The notes under the pieces: model-generated
What the model was told of the DNA's origin: nothing
The model's input: the letters and a program-made list of their open reading frames with translations, nothing else
The model's database searches: none
Source: Alitta virens
Lineage: Eukaryota; Annelida; Polychaeta; Phyllodocida; Nereididae
Length of the DNA stretch: 64,000 bases
Assembly (NCBI GenBank): GCA_932294295.1
Contig: OW028580.1
Coordinates: 11,561,374-11,625,373 of the forward strand
Reading direction: 5' to 3'
Shown: one piece after another, positions 45,352 through 58,400 of the stretch
Layout of the letters: each line of letters starts with the position of its first letter
Position numbering within the stretch: the stretch's first letter is position 1
Translations under genes and position numbers: made by a program

Positions 45352-46168
45352 CAGGCCTTTTTCAAGGCCACCAAAACTCCCGGCCTTTTTCAAGGCCACC
45401 AAATCCTCCCAAGAGAGCATACCATGAACAAATTTGTGGCTGACTAATAAAAAAAAAAAGTGCCCTTCCCACTTTTTTCTATCACACTGTGTCCCTTCTG
45501 AACTCAAGTCCTTTTGCAAAAAGAGCCCTTCCCATCTTTTTGCATTAATTTTAATAATTTGAATCCTGCAATAACCCCTCTATTTTAATTTTTTTTAATG
45601 CAAAAACTATTTTGCAGCATTGATAAGGGATCTTTTGTTTGTCTATCTGTTCTACCTCACTCTGAATATTTGCCATGGTGATGACATTGCCATGGTGATG
45701 ACGTCACCATTTCAAAATCCGACAGTCAACAAACGATTCAATAAAAAAAACCGCTAAGTCCACAATTCGTCTAAACAATTAATGCCACCTATCGTATAAA
45801 TTATGTGAAGATCGTAGCTTTTAGAATATGTTTTAATTTTTAAAATCCGATAAATACTGATGGAGTTATTAAATAAAACGTATGGGCAAGTCACATCGGT
45901 AGAATTGCCTGCACTCGCTGCTTATATAGCGCGGACGCAGATGTTAGTGGGAGCACCATAACAAAATTGCACAATAATTTGTCTTTCTGAAGCTTTTCCC
46001 TTGCCTAAATTGTATTCAGATTGTAGGAATTCAAAATTAAATAGGGTTTCTTGTGCCAGCAAAGCTAATTAATTTATTTTATGGGTTTGGTGAAGCGTTA
46101 TCTAGTTCTACTCACTAATTAGTCTAAATGCTGCCCTGTGATTGGTTAGGCTTTTAGTAGAAGTAGTA

Positions 46169-46241
<73 letters not shown>

Positions 46242-46400
46242 CAGTAGTTGTAGTTGTAGTAGTAGTATTGGTAGTAGTTATTAGTAGCACAAATGCGTTC
46301 ATGGTTTGCTCTGTTGGGAGGATTTGGTGGTTTTGAAAAAGGCCAGGAGTTTTGGTGGCCTTGAAAAAGGCCAGGAGTTTTGGTGGCCTTGAAAAAGGCT
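45352..46400. repeat. inverted repeat pair between the Harb2 genes
   Basis: An 85-bp segment at 45352-45436 (GGCCTTTTTCAAGGCCACCA repeated twice, then CCAAATCCTCCCAA) is inverted at 46284-46400 with one extra repeat unit. They bound about 0.85 kb of AT-rich DNA. This may be a MITE nested in Harb2. Confidence 0.6.
46148..46280. repeat. (AGT)n microsatellite
   Basis: About 130 bp of nearly pure AGT triplets. Open frames on both strands here are artefacts. Confidence 0.95.
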
Positions 46401-46428
46401 AGGTGTTTTTTTTTGCTGCCTTCTAACT

Positions 46429-47966
46429 TCAAATCTTTTCTTCTTGCCAGGGGACACTTCCTGATGAATTGAAGTAATTAACCAAGTACTGTCTGTGTTC
46501 TTTGGCTATCCTGGTGGAAAAGATTCCTCTCGCAGGTGCCCCAATGTCATGCATGTTGCCAATCTCCCTCCAGCTCCCAGGGACAACATCATGTGTGTCA
46601 GGTGCCTCCTGATCCATCACTCGAGTGTCATTTGGTGAAGGGTATCTCTTCCTAATCAGGTTGTGGAGGCAACAGCAAGCCAGTACAATTGAAGTCATTT
46701 TGTCTGGTGTTTGTGGCAAGGTGGTCAGGAGACATCTGAATCTGTTGGCCAAAAGACCAAATGCATCTCTACAACTCTTCTTCCTCGGGACAATCTGTAA
46801 TTGTAGATACGTTGCGGCCTTGTGAGACCCCTCTGTGGGCTGGGCTTCATCAACCAGGTCCTGAGGGGGAAGGCTTCATCTCCCACAATGAAGTACGGCA
46901 CATCTCTGTCACCATTTGGAGTTTCAGGAGGAGGTATCCCAAGACTTCCATCTTCCAAGGCTTTTCTCAAGTTAGTTCTGGCAAACTCACCTCCATCAGA
47001 GCCTGCACCATTGGAGCCCATGTCCACGTAGAGAAATTGATAGTTAGCATCCACAAGAGCCATCAGGACAATGGAGAAGAAGCCCTTGTAGTTGTAGTAC
47101 ACAGACCCTGAATTTGGAGGACACTTGATAGCCACGTTTCCCATCTAATGCTCCAACACAATGAGGCAAGTTCCACCGCGAGGCAAAGAGGTCAGCAACT
47201 TCCTTCCAATCTTCTGGAGTAATGGGACAGGAGAGGTGGGTGGGGTGGGTGATTAGGGTATTTCTGCACCAGTTGGGCTAATTAGGACAGGCAGAGACCA
47301 TGGCAATGAGACGAAGGATGAAACAGCCATCCAACTTAGGCTCGACCGGGAATTGAACCCGGGACCCAGCGGTTGGAAGCCCAGAGTGCTATCTCTGAGT
47401 TAGGCCCCCGCCCTCTGGGACAGGAGAGAAGTTCATCACTGTAAACTTGGATGATGGCCTCACAAACTTCAGGGACAAAATTACAAATGGTATTTCCAGC
47501 CACTCTGAAGCCATACTGAAGTGACATGTAGCTGTTCCCTGTTGCTATGTACCTCAAGGTGATGGCAAGCTTTAGGCCAGGTTCTAAAGCTTTCCTCCAG
47601 AAAGTATCTTGCTTCTCTATGAGGGGTACAAATTTTTCAAGCAACTCATTGAACAAGGCTGGATCTACTCTCATGAAGTTCTTGAAGGATGCCACATCTT
47701 CATTCTCCAATTCCTTCATTAACTTCTCAAACTGGCCATACATTGGTCTTCTGAGGAGCCAAGGTCTTGTCCAATACCTTTTCTTCTTTGCCTTTCTTTC
47801 CTTCATCTTCCACATTTTGTGAAGCAGCAATGCCACTGCTAAGTTGGTATTTACCATAGTAAATAGCATCAAGTCTTTCTCCATAGGCCTCTTCATTGTC
47901 AATATGTTCATTGTCAATGTGTTGACTGCTGTGTAGACTACTGCCAAATGTGCTCAGAACATACAT
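46429..47966 (-). pseudogene. Harb2 PIF/Harbinger transposase, broken
   Basis: Homologous to the Harb1 transposase. The likely start is the ATG at 47966 (MYVLSTFGSS), with a frame change near 47790 into RPWLLRRPMYGQFEKLM. The region KQDTFWRKALEPGLKLAITL to VYSDELLSCP is intact, then a SINE is inserted (47236-47415). Next VGALDGK has the first catalytic Asp, but the frame shifts just after it at about 47136. VDMGSNGAGSDGGEF and IVGDEAFPLRTW hold the second Asp. RRVVE has the catalytic Glu, and the frame shifts again at about 46770. The rest, NRFRCLLTTLPQTPDK to SVPWQEEKI, ends at 46429. Three frameshifts plus the SINE: inactive. Confidence 0.92.
47236..47415 (-). mobile_element. tRNA-derived SINE, copy 2 (inside Harb2 transposase)
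   Basis: 180 bp, same family as 40674-40862, flanked by a perfect 13-bp duplication TGGGACAGGAGAG (47223-47235 and 47416-47428). The tRNA-like head is at the high-coordinate side and an (ACCC)n-type tail at the low side. It inserted in the transposase gene after Harb2 did. Confidence 0.94.
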
Positions 47967-48021
47967 TCAGGCCTAATATATAGGATTTAAAACCCCCCCC
48001 CCCCCCCGGCATAAATTGAGC

Positions 48022-48170
48022 GGTCAGCGAGTGGTGAATGGTCGGAGAGTGGTCGGCGAGTGGTCGGCGAGTGGTCAGTGAATGGTCGGCAAGTGGTCGG
48101 CGTGTAAAGAAGAGTGATTGCAATCTGAGAGCAATCGGCGAGCAATCGGCAAGCAATCGGCGAGTCATTG
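48022..48170. repeat. Harb2 right subterminal repeats, 11-bp phase
   Basis: GAGTGGTCGGC units (48030-48112), then GCGAGCAATCG units (48125-48170), both exactly 11 bp apart. Compared with the downstream copies this one lacks 185 bp between the two arrays. Confidence 0.9.
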
Positions 48171-49553
48171 CTGACTTGCTTTTTCTAGGCATCAAATGAC
48201 CAAGAGTGAAGCCGATTCATTGCTTGCCAGCAATCGTCATTACTCTGCATCGTCACTCGGCTATGTGAGATAGTGGCTTTAGGCATATGATTTAATGTAC
48301 AAACATGAGTCAGAGTCATGCAGTTAGAATCAGATTAGAGTTTATTCACTTCAATATAAGACTCGTACACATGCACATAAATTGCTGAAAAGGAGTTTCG
48401 GAGTATTAAGACATTCGAAGAACATCATACATAAAGCAAAATTCATACATTTAGTGAAGTATCAAAATCAAAACTGTGACAAAGGAATCCAGTCAGACAT
48501 GCGGCTGTCATATTTAATATCCCATACTTGACTGTGTTACTCATAGAAAACCCATTGGAAACAACATAAAATATAAATTGTGATCCACTATCCATCATTT
48601 AAATATTAAATTATTTTGATCTACTATCCCTAATATAAATAGAGGACAGACTGCTTCAGGCTGATCAATTTCACTTTCATTTTCTGTACTGGGACCACAG
48701 CTTTGGCAATTATACACTTTTCTTGAAACACATTTTTTTAAAGTAAATAGTATGTCTGCAATGGTCATATCTGGGTGAGTTAGTTCAAAGCACTTTCACT
48801 TTGCCCATTCAAACTGGAACATGGCCTCAACTTCACCAATTCATGACCAATTATGACCAAATAAAGACTGGCTTGAAGCTGTATTGCCCTTATTTCCAAA
48901 TTCACTGACAGTTGCTTTCTATATCTCATTGTTTATTTGTATCGGTGATTAATTTTTAATGACAAAACAATCTGTTTAACTAAAAGTCAAGCATTCACAA
49001 TGTGGTTGCCATGGAGACCAAATGCATGCACATTGGTGGCACTGAGGAATAGGCATGGTTTTTGACTGGCGGCACTGAGGTATAGGACTTGTTTCTGACA
49101 CAATTATGCACTTTTTCACATTAAATGAGGAAACATATTTTTCTACATGAATAAAACTGAAGTTTTTTAAACAAATTTATGCAATCTAGCAAAATTTTGT
49201 TTTAAATTCCCAAAAGCCTTCAATCTTTTAAATGTAAGAACAATAATTGTGAGGTCTGTTTTCTTGGTTCTTTTCTGTGATTTATTGCTCAGGTCTTCAT
49301 GAATGTTAATAAGATTTTTGATCCTCACTGTTTGTGTAGGAATATCAATATGAAAATTACAAGAAATTGGTCAATACAATTCTTAATTTCTTGGTTTTTT
49401 CTGCTAAAATTTGTGAAAATAAAACTGTAAAAGTGTGGGATATAATGAGATGAAAAGCTGTCTGGCTTCAGAACTCACTGGTGGCTTCGCCACTCGGGAG
49501 TTTTTCCACCGTCAGTCCACTCATGGGTTTCATTTAGCTGACCACTAACAACG

Positions 49554-49593
<40 letters not shown>

Positions 49594-49940
49594 ATACAAG
49601 TAGATTGGTTCTTGAATTTTGTTGAGTCCTGTTATTATAATATGCTAGATTGAACAGAGACTTTTCTACTGAACTCTCCTGAAGGAAGCATTCCTAAGTT
49701 TGGCTGAAGCAGTCATGGGGCTGGTCAGGGGCTGGTGGAATCACATCTGACTTGAAGCTATTCATGTCTGACAAATGGTTGACCTAAAACATAAATCATG
49801 CAAGATACGAAAAATCTCACATGTTCATTACGTGATAATTATTGCTAAAAATATTTGTTAGAAGTTTCCAGTATTGCCTAGTTAAATAGGATTGCAAAAG
49901 GTTATCAGGTGATGCTAAAACCCTCTTTGGCTGTATAGAC
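48055..49940. repeat. tandem triplication, unit A (1886 bp)
   Basis: Contains the Harb2 right end, its TTA, then 1.66 kb of flanking DNA with a (TA)n tract at 49553-49590 and a coding exon at 49694-49783. It lacks 185 bp of Harb2 subterminal DNA present in units B and C. Confidence 0.95.
49694..49783 (-). pseudogene. duplicated last exon, copy A
   Basis: Same exon, acceptor and stop as 53901-53990, carried in tandem unit A. Confidence 0.5.
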
Positions 49941-51623
49941 GGCGAGTGGTCGGCGAGTGGTCAGTGAATGGTCGGCAAGTGGTCGGCGTGTAAAGAAGAG
50001 TGATTGCTTGACACTCAGGACTATAGAGGAGTGCTTGCTTGGGGAGTTGTCGGCGAGTAGTCGGTAAATGGTCGGCGAGTGGTTGGCATGTTTTTGCAGA
50101 GTGCTCGTGTTCACTCTCCTTCAATCCTGCTCAAACGGCAACAACACTGGGTCTACACTTGAATTAATCGGCGAGTAATTGGCGAGCAATCTGAGAGCAA
50201 TCGGCGAGCAATCGGCAAGCAATCGGCGAGTCGTTGCTGACTTGCTTTTTCTAGGCATCAAATGACCAAGAGTGAAGCCGATTCATTGCTTGCCAGCAAT
50301 CGTCATTACTCTGCATCGTCACTCGGCTATGTGAGATAGTGGCTTTAGGCATATGATTTAATGTACAAACATGAGTCAGAGTCATGCAGTTAGAATCAGA
50401 TTAGAGTTTATTCACTTCAATATAAGACTCGTACACATGCACATAAATTGCTGAAAAGGAGTTTCGGAGTATTAAGACATTCGAAGAACATCATACATAA
50501 AGCAAAATTCATACATTTAGTGAAGTATTAAAATCAAAACTGTGACAAAGGAATCCAGTCAGACATGCGGCTGTCATATTTAATATCCCATACTTGACTG
50601 TGTTACTCATAGAAAACCCATTGGAAACAACATAAAATATAAATTGTGATCCACTATCCATCATTTAAATATTAAATTATTTTGATCTACTATCCCTAAT
50701 ATAAATAGAGGACAGACTGCTTCAGGCTGATCAATTTCACTTTCATTTTCTGTACTGGGACCACAGCTTTGGCAATTATACACTTTTCTTGAAACACATT
50801 TTTTTAAAGTAAATAGTATGTCTGCAATGGTCATATCTGGGTGAGTTAGTTCAAAGCACTTTCACTTTGCCCATTCAAACTGGAACATGGCCTCAACTTC
50901 ACCAATTCATGACCAATTATGACCAAATAAAGACTGGCTTGAAGCTGTATTGCCCTTATTTCCAAATTCACTGACAGTTGCTTTCTATATCTCATTGTTT
51001 ATTTGTATCGGTGATTAATTTTTAACGACAAAACAATCTGTTTAACTAAAAGTCAAGCATTCACAATGTGGTTGCCATGGAGACCAAATGCATGCACATT
51101 GGTGGCACTGAGGAATAGGCATGGTTTTTGACTGGCGGCACTGAGGTATAGGACTTGTTTCTGACACAATTATGCACTTTTTCACATTAAATGAGGAAAC
51201 ATATTTTTCTACATGAATAAAACTGAAGTTTTTTAAACAAATTTATGCAATCTAGCAAAATTTTGTTTTAATTTCCCAAAAGCCTTCAAACTTTTAAATG
51301 TAAGAACAATAATTGTGAGGTCTGTTTTCTTGGTTCTTTTCTGTGATTTATTGCTCAGGTCTTCATGAATGTTAATAAGATTTTTGATCCTCACTGTTTG
51401 TGTAGGAATATCAATATGAAAATTACAAGAAATTGGTCAATACAATTCTTAATTTCTTGGTTTTTTCTGCTAAAATTTGTGAAAATAAAACTGTAAAAGT
51501 GTGGGATATAATGAGATGAAAAGCTGTCTGGCTTCAGAACTCACTGGTGGCTTCGCCACTCGGGAGTTTTTCCACCGTCAGTCCACTCATGGGTTTCATT
51601 TAGCTGACCACTAACAACGTATG

Positions 51624-51664
<41 letters not shown>

Positions 51665-52011
51665 ATACAAGTAGATTGGTTCTTGAATTTTGTTGAGTCC
51701 TGTTATTATAATATGCTAGATTGAACAGAGACTTTTCTACTGAACTCTCCTGAAGGAAGCATTCCTAAGTTTGGCTGAAGCAGTCATGGGGCTGGTCAGG
51801 GGCTGGTGGAATCACATCTGACTTGAAGCTATTCATGTCTGACAAATGGTTGACCTAAAACATAAATCATGCAAGATACGAAAAATCTCACATGTTCATT
51901 ACGTGATAATTATTGCTAAAAATATTTGTTAGAAGTTTCCAGTATTGCCTAGTTAAATAGGATTGCAAAAGGTTATCAGGTGATGCTAAAACCCTCTTTG
52001 GCTGTATAGAC
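49941..52011. repeat. tandem triplication, unit B (2071 bp)
   Basis: Near-identical to unit A apart from the 185-bp segment and a handful of substitutions. It has a second Harb2 right end finishing at 50344, followed by TTA (50345-50347). Confidence 0.95.
51765..51854 (-). pseudogene. duplicated last exon, copy B
   Basis: Same exon, acceptor and stop as 53901-53990, carried in tandem unit B. It has no separate upstream exons, but could be reached by splicing past copy C. Confidence 0.5.
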
Positions 52012-54147
<2,136 letters not shown>

Positions 54148-54954
54148 AAGGGTCACACAATTTACTTTGCTTCCCTTAATATCTTAGATTGTTACATTTT
54201 AACAAACTTATATAATAGCCTTGTAACTCATGGCATGATGGTATGTCTGCATTACCTGAAAATAAAAATAAATATCTAATTGTAACTGTGTGCCACACTT
54301 CACAATACAATTTAAGTGTATTTGCATCTACTCTATTTGCCTATTAGATCAAATTTGTTAACAGAACAGAACTTTGAAATGTAAATTGATTACTTAAAAT
54401 ATAAATCGTTGGATAAGCAATATGATAAGGTCACACTTCTTTTTTTTTTTGACGGCCCCGCTGACAATATAAAATAAAATATAATTTGCATGTATTTTTT
54501 TATATTTCTGTCAAGGCTAAAATTCTCAGACTCCCTGTGAAATTGAAAATAATTCACTGACACTGCCAACTTGCCTATACAGTGTACAGTTTTCAGAGTA
54601 CATTGATAATTTACAGATAGCAGTACTTTGTAGCATTAAAATTCATTGTGTGCTTAATTAGCCCATTAAGTTTCAAGTCACTTGAGTAATCTATTTGATT
54701 CTATGATTTGTCATTCTCATTGCATGATTTTATGGCTGCAAAATGCAAAGGATAATTGCAAAATAAAAAACAAGACAGAAATACATCATTCTAGCACAAG
54801 TATAGACCATGATAGACAGCAGAACAAAACAAAGCTCATTACCCACATTAGTTGCAATGTAAGTTCCGAAAAGAATTTGGGTACTAAGTTTTGGCTAACT
54901 GTTTGCCGACAATGGCTTATGATTTTAAGTCCAATGAGATCCTTGAATACTTAC
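54148..54954. other. unique DNA, probable intron
   Basis: AT-rich DNA between the tandem array and the candidate exon at 54955. An alternative acceptor (TATTTTCAG) near 54260 on minus opens 24 codons with a stop, a possible alternative end. Nothing else recognised. Confidence 0.4.
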
Positions 54955-55008
54955 AGTGTATCTCACATTCAACCTGTTGTAGACCAGGAAAACCTTCCTC
55001 AGAATTTT
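54955..55008 (-). CDS. candidate small exon of the minus-strand gene
   Basis: 18 codons, KILRKVFLVYNRLNVRYT, with a consensus GTAAGT donor. The acceptor (CACATAAG) is weak. Phase 0 at both sides, as in its neighbours. Confidence 0.4.
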
Positions 55009-55172
55009 CTTATGTGAGCGATATGTGAGCAATACTAAATATAATATTTTATTGACAACGTAATATCAGTACAGATACTCAGGGAAAGCGTAAAAAGATG
55101 CTCAATTTGCAAATCTTCCAACTACGTTTACAGCTCAATAATGCCCAGTACGACAAATGTTCTTATACTTAC

Positions 55173-55265
55173 AGCTGTTGTGTTATGTTGGAAGCTGTGG
55201 CGGATAAAAGATTTGGGATCCCATCTTCTGGAAATTGGATCTACCAGTTGCATAACAAATTTCAC
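55173..55265 (-). CDS. internal exon of the minus-strand gene
   Basis: 31 codons starting VKFVMQLVDPISRRWD and ending HNTTA. Good acceptor (TTTTACAG) and consensus GTAAGT donor, phase 0 at both sides. Four consecutive phase-0 exons (with 55333, 54955 and 53901) read through without a stop for 117 residues, which supports a real gene. Family not recognised. Confidence 0.6.
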
Positions 55266-55332
55266 CTGTAAAAGAATAATGCAATTTTAGTTGAAAAAAT
55301 CTTAAGAAATATAGTTTGCTGATTGTAACTAC

Positions 55333-55449
55333 CATGTGCTGAAACTTCAATTTGCCACACTCAGTGCTCATGCCATCGACTACATTCAGCTTGTTGCCAT
55401 GTTTCTTTTTTGATTGCATTAAGTTTTCTAAGAAATTTAAATGCAATAG
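55333..55449 (-). CDS. internal exon of the minus-strand gene
   Basis: 39 codons, containing KKHGNKLNVVDGMSTECG and ending LKFQHM. Acceptor ATTATCTCAG; the donor is GTAGTT, which is unusual. Phase 0 at both sides. Further upstream exons would lie beyond the LINE cluster; 62961-63025 and 63090-63192 are candidates. Confidence 0.5.
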
Positions 55450-55619
55450 CTGAGATAATAAATTTAAGAAAATGAAGGTAAATATATAAATTTATGGTTA
55501 AAATATCAATTTTGACAAATATATGAATATATACAGATATCAACATCATCAATTTTCACTGATAACAAAAAAAAAATTAGAAAGTTTATATACACTAAAT
55601 TTGACAGATGTAGCACTTA

Positions 55620-57165
55620 GATATGGTACATACAGAGTCGTAAGACTGAAGTATGCTTAATGCTGTTCTTAAATCCAGAGAAACTGTGAGTATAGATTTT
55701 GTCTTTAAAATCTTGAGGCATATTATTAAATATAACAGGATACCTGTATGATATGCTATTTATTTGCAAACTCGTGGCTCACAGCAGGAATTCTCAGTTG
55801 ACACATCTGTTTTGCTAAATAATTTTGATGATGTGAATCATGGCTCAATTTAGTAATAAAGTATTCTAGCAATAAATTATGAACAAATGTATAACAGAAT
55901 TTTAAATCATGCAATGCACATAAATCCCTCATTTTAAGAATTCCGGCATTTTTACATATAGGACTGGCGTGTGCATTATATTTAGTGTTATTTGCAATCC
56001 TGATAGCCTTTTTCTGTAACTTTTCAAAACTACCTAAAGCACCAATATTCCCACCCCAAACAATAAGCCCATAATTAAGATGAGATATTATTAATGAATT
56101 ATAAATATGTACTAGTGCTGATTTTGGAATGATATTATCATGAAATATCTTGGTTTAAAAATAGATAACGCTTTGTCAGGGGAATCATCATCACCACTCC
56201 CATTTCTCTACAGAAATGCCAGTGCACTTGATTTCCAATCAAAAAAGTTACTTGTGTCTGCCCTTATTCAGTGTCACTTTGACTATGCGGTGTCTGCTTG
56301 GTTTTGGGGACTCACAAAAGGTGCAAATAAAAGCTGCAGGTGTCACAAAACAAAATTGTAATGTTTATTTTGGACTTAGGACCCAGATCACAAATTGGTC
56401 AATGTGAATTGGATAGAGCTGGAATGTTAAACACCAAAGACAGAGCGAAACAGCTCATGTTGAATCATATGTACAATATTTACCATCAAACTGCACCAGG
56501 TTACCTTTGTGAAAATGTTGAAAGAATAAGTCATCGTTATGGAACAAGATATATGCAAAATAATTTCATCCTTAATAAACCACAAGGAATTGAAAAATGT
56601 AACTTCAGCTACCATGGAGCTTTGTACTGGAACAACCTGCCAAATGTTATAAAACTTGCAAATGGTAAACATGTTTTTAAAACTAAAGTCAGACAATTTC
56701 TCAAAACTCAAGCACACTTTAATGAAGTAAATGATAGCACATACTATTAATTATCATTACTACTGCCATTATTATTATTACTATGTTACTTTCAATTGTG
56801 GATAGCCTTGATTGCACCTTGATGTCATTTTGCACGATATCTAGAAGGGACCACACTGAAAATAAGTTTTCGAACTTTAGTGTGCTATCCCAATGGCACT
56901 AAAACAGTGTATTTCTTGCACTTCAGTCTTGTATGTACACCCTTTTGATGTTATTGAATAAAGTCTATCTATCTATCTAACACCAATAGTTCTGGAAATC
57001 TTATTTGCTATCATATTTACATGTGCTTTGAATTTTAAATTATTATCAATCATTAGACCTAGAAAGTTTAATTATTTTACAAAATCAATCTTAAAGTTAT
57101 CCCTGCGCTGCTCCATGCCTGGCAATGAAATATGACAGAAAACAAGTTATTTGGAATCCTGATAT
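55620..57165 (-). mobile_element. LINE fragment split by another LINE
   Basis: Minus-strand non-LTR reverse-transcriptase C-terminal region in two parts. The first is 57165-56990 (LNFLGLMIDNNLKFKAHVN, ISRTIGV); the second is 56135-55620 (SALVHIYNSLIISHLNYG, LIVWGG, QKKAIRIANN, then YRYPVIFNNMPQDFKDKI). The two parts are contiguous in homologues such as the LINE at 58808-61105. A few stops interrupt it; inactive. Confidence 0.75.
56137..56985 (+). mobile_element. LINE 3' fragment inserted in a LINE
   Basis: Reads on plus: MKYLGLKIDNALSGES, LLVSALIQCHFDYAVSAWF, a frame change near 56345, IGQCELDRAGMLNTKDR, LMLNHMYNIYHQTAPGYL and YHGALYWNNLP. This is the C-terminal part of another non-LTR lineage. 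The 3' UTR ends with AATAAAG and a (TCTA)n tail at 56960-56985. It interrupts the minus-strand LINE. Confidence 0.8.
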
Positions 57166-58205
57166 AAAAAGGTGGTCATGATGACCAATTAAATGCATAA
57201 CATTGACTACAGCTGACTAACCTGTTAGATCAGGGCCGTAGCCTGAGAAAAATTCTAGGGGGGGGGGACAGTTTGGTCAAAAGTCACGCTTCTGACGTTC
57301 TGATGTTCATTTCAGTAGCCAAAAATGTACTAATTTTTGCACAATTGATGAGATGACAAGGCTTTGAGTCCACACCAACTCATGCTACCCTTGGGTTGAA
57401 GATCTTTTCATGCCTGAGCATAGGTACAGACCAAAAGGCCCAAGTAATTCAGCATGCCAAACTGGGAAACTCTTTAGTGCCAATGCATGGCCAACACCGA
57501 ACGAAAAACTTTAAAGATTGCAGCCAGGAATAAAACGGTCTTCATTTGATCTGGTTGCACCTGATTCTTTGTTAGTAATAGTTATATCCCTCATAGTCGG
57601 GAGTTAACTAACATTTTATTTGGTTTTAACCCAAAGAAAATGTTAGTTAACTCCCGACTATGAGGGATATAACTGCCGTATACTCGATATAGACCATCAG
57701 GCACATTTACTCATTTGTTTGATTTATATCCTGCTCAGAACAATAGGAAAACAGTCTAAGTGGAGTATAATTAATGTTAATTAGCACCTTAGTATTTTCT
57801 TCTTCAATCAAAATAGTAGCTCCAGTCATTCAGCAAGAATCCTTTACTGGAAGTCCAGATAATGTGAAGTCTCTGTTTCGAACATAATAAGATAGCTTTA
57901 GACAACTGACAGTGTCTTAATCAATAACTTTGAACAACTAAACTTTTTTTGGTGAACTACCAAGATTTTTGTTCATTAACCAGTTGAAAGATATTGGTTG
58001 ACTCTATGACTATATTTAGTTGAATTTACCATTTGTGGTCCACATCTATCACTCCTGAGTGCAAACTGAACTTTTCTTGCATAATAAGGGTGGTAAAACA
58101 ACTCAAACACACAAATTAGTAAATATCTCCAATGAAGTAGAAGTTATATCACTCATAGTTGGGAGTTTAATAAAATTTTTGTTGCTTATATTCCTCCACT
58201 TTCGG
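57166..58205. other. spacer with hairpin, no gene seen
   Basis: Includes a G-run at 57261 next to AGGGCCGTAGCC (possible MITE end), the hairpin at 57580-57674 and a diverged copy of one hairpin arm at 58141-58168. Confidence 0.45.
57580..57674. repeat. perfect 38-bp inverted repeat (hairpin)
   Basis: Arms 57580-57617 and 57637-57674 are exact complements over 38 bp with a 19-nt loop. A related single arm (AGTTATATCACTCATAGTTG) lies at 58141. Size resembles a microRNA precursor or a mini foldback element. Confidence 0.85.
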
Positions 58206-58400
58206 CGTCAGGATATAACCAGCAAGACTCAAGACTCAAGACGAATTTATTTGCCTTCATACAGGTGACAATAACATAATAAAGTTAAACAATCAATATA
58301 ATCTAATACAGTGTATGAGAGGCCAGGAGGAACACTCTAAGACACATTAATAGTATCGCTATCGAGTGCCCTCCTGGTTTTCCGAGAGATCCAAGTAAAT
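58206..58400 (-). mobile_element. non-LTR element 3' end
   Basis: On minus the segment ends ...AAGGCAAATAAATTCGTC followed by GTCTTGA repeats, a polyadenylation signal plus a short-repeat tail typical of non-LTR elements. No coding part is attached. Confidence 0.5.

Larger units (their letters stand above)
43494..48278. mobile_element. full-length, decayed PIF/Harbinger element (Harb2)
   Basis: A 4785-bp element with TTA target duplications at 43491-43493 and 48279-48281 and inverted ends sharing ATCTCACATAGCCGAGTGAC. Same layout as Harb1: MADF gene on plus from the left, transposase on minus from the right. Both genes are broken and a SINE interrupts the transposase. Subterminal arrays use an 11-bp unit (GAGTGGTCGGC and GGCGAGCAATC). 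The MITE at 20990-21620 has the same ends. The right end is repeated twice more downstream. Confidence 0.93.

Noticed and set aside
46108..46432. Long Thr-, Val- or Tyr-rich open frames on both strands
   Set aside because: Pure translation of an (AGT)n microsatellite.
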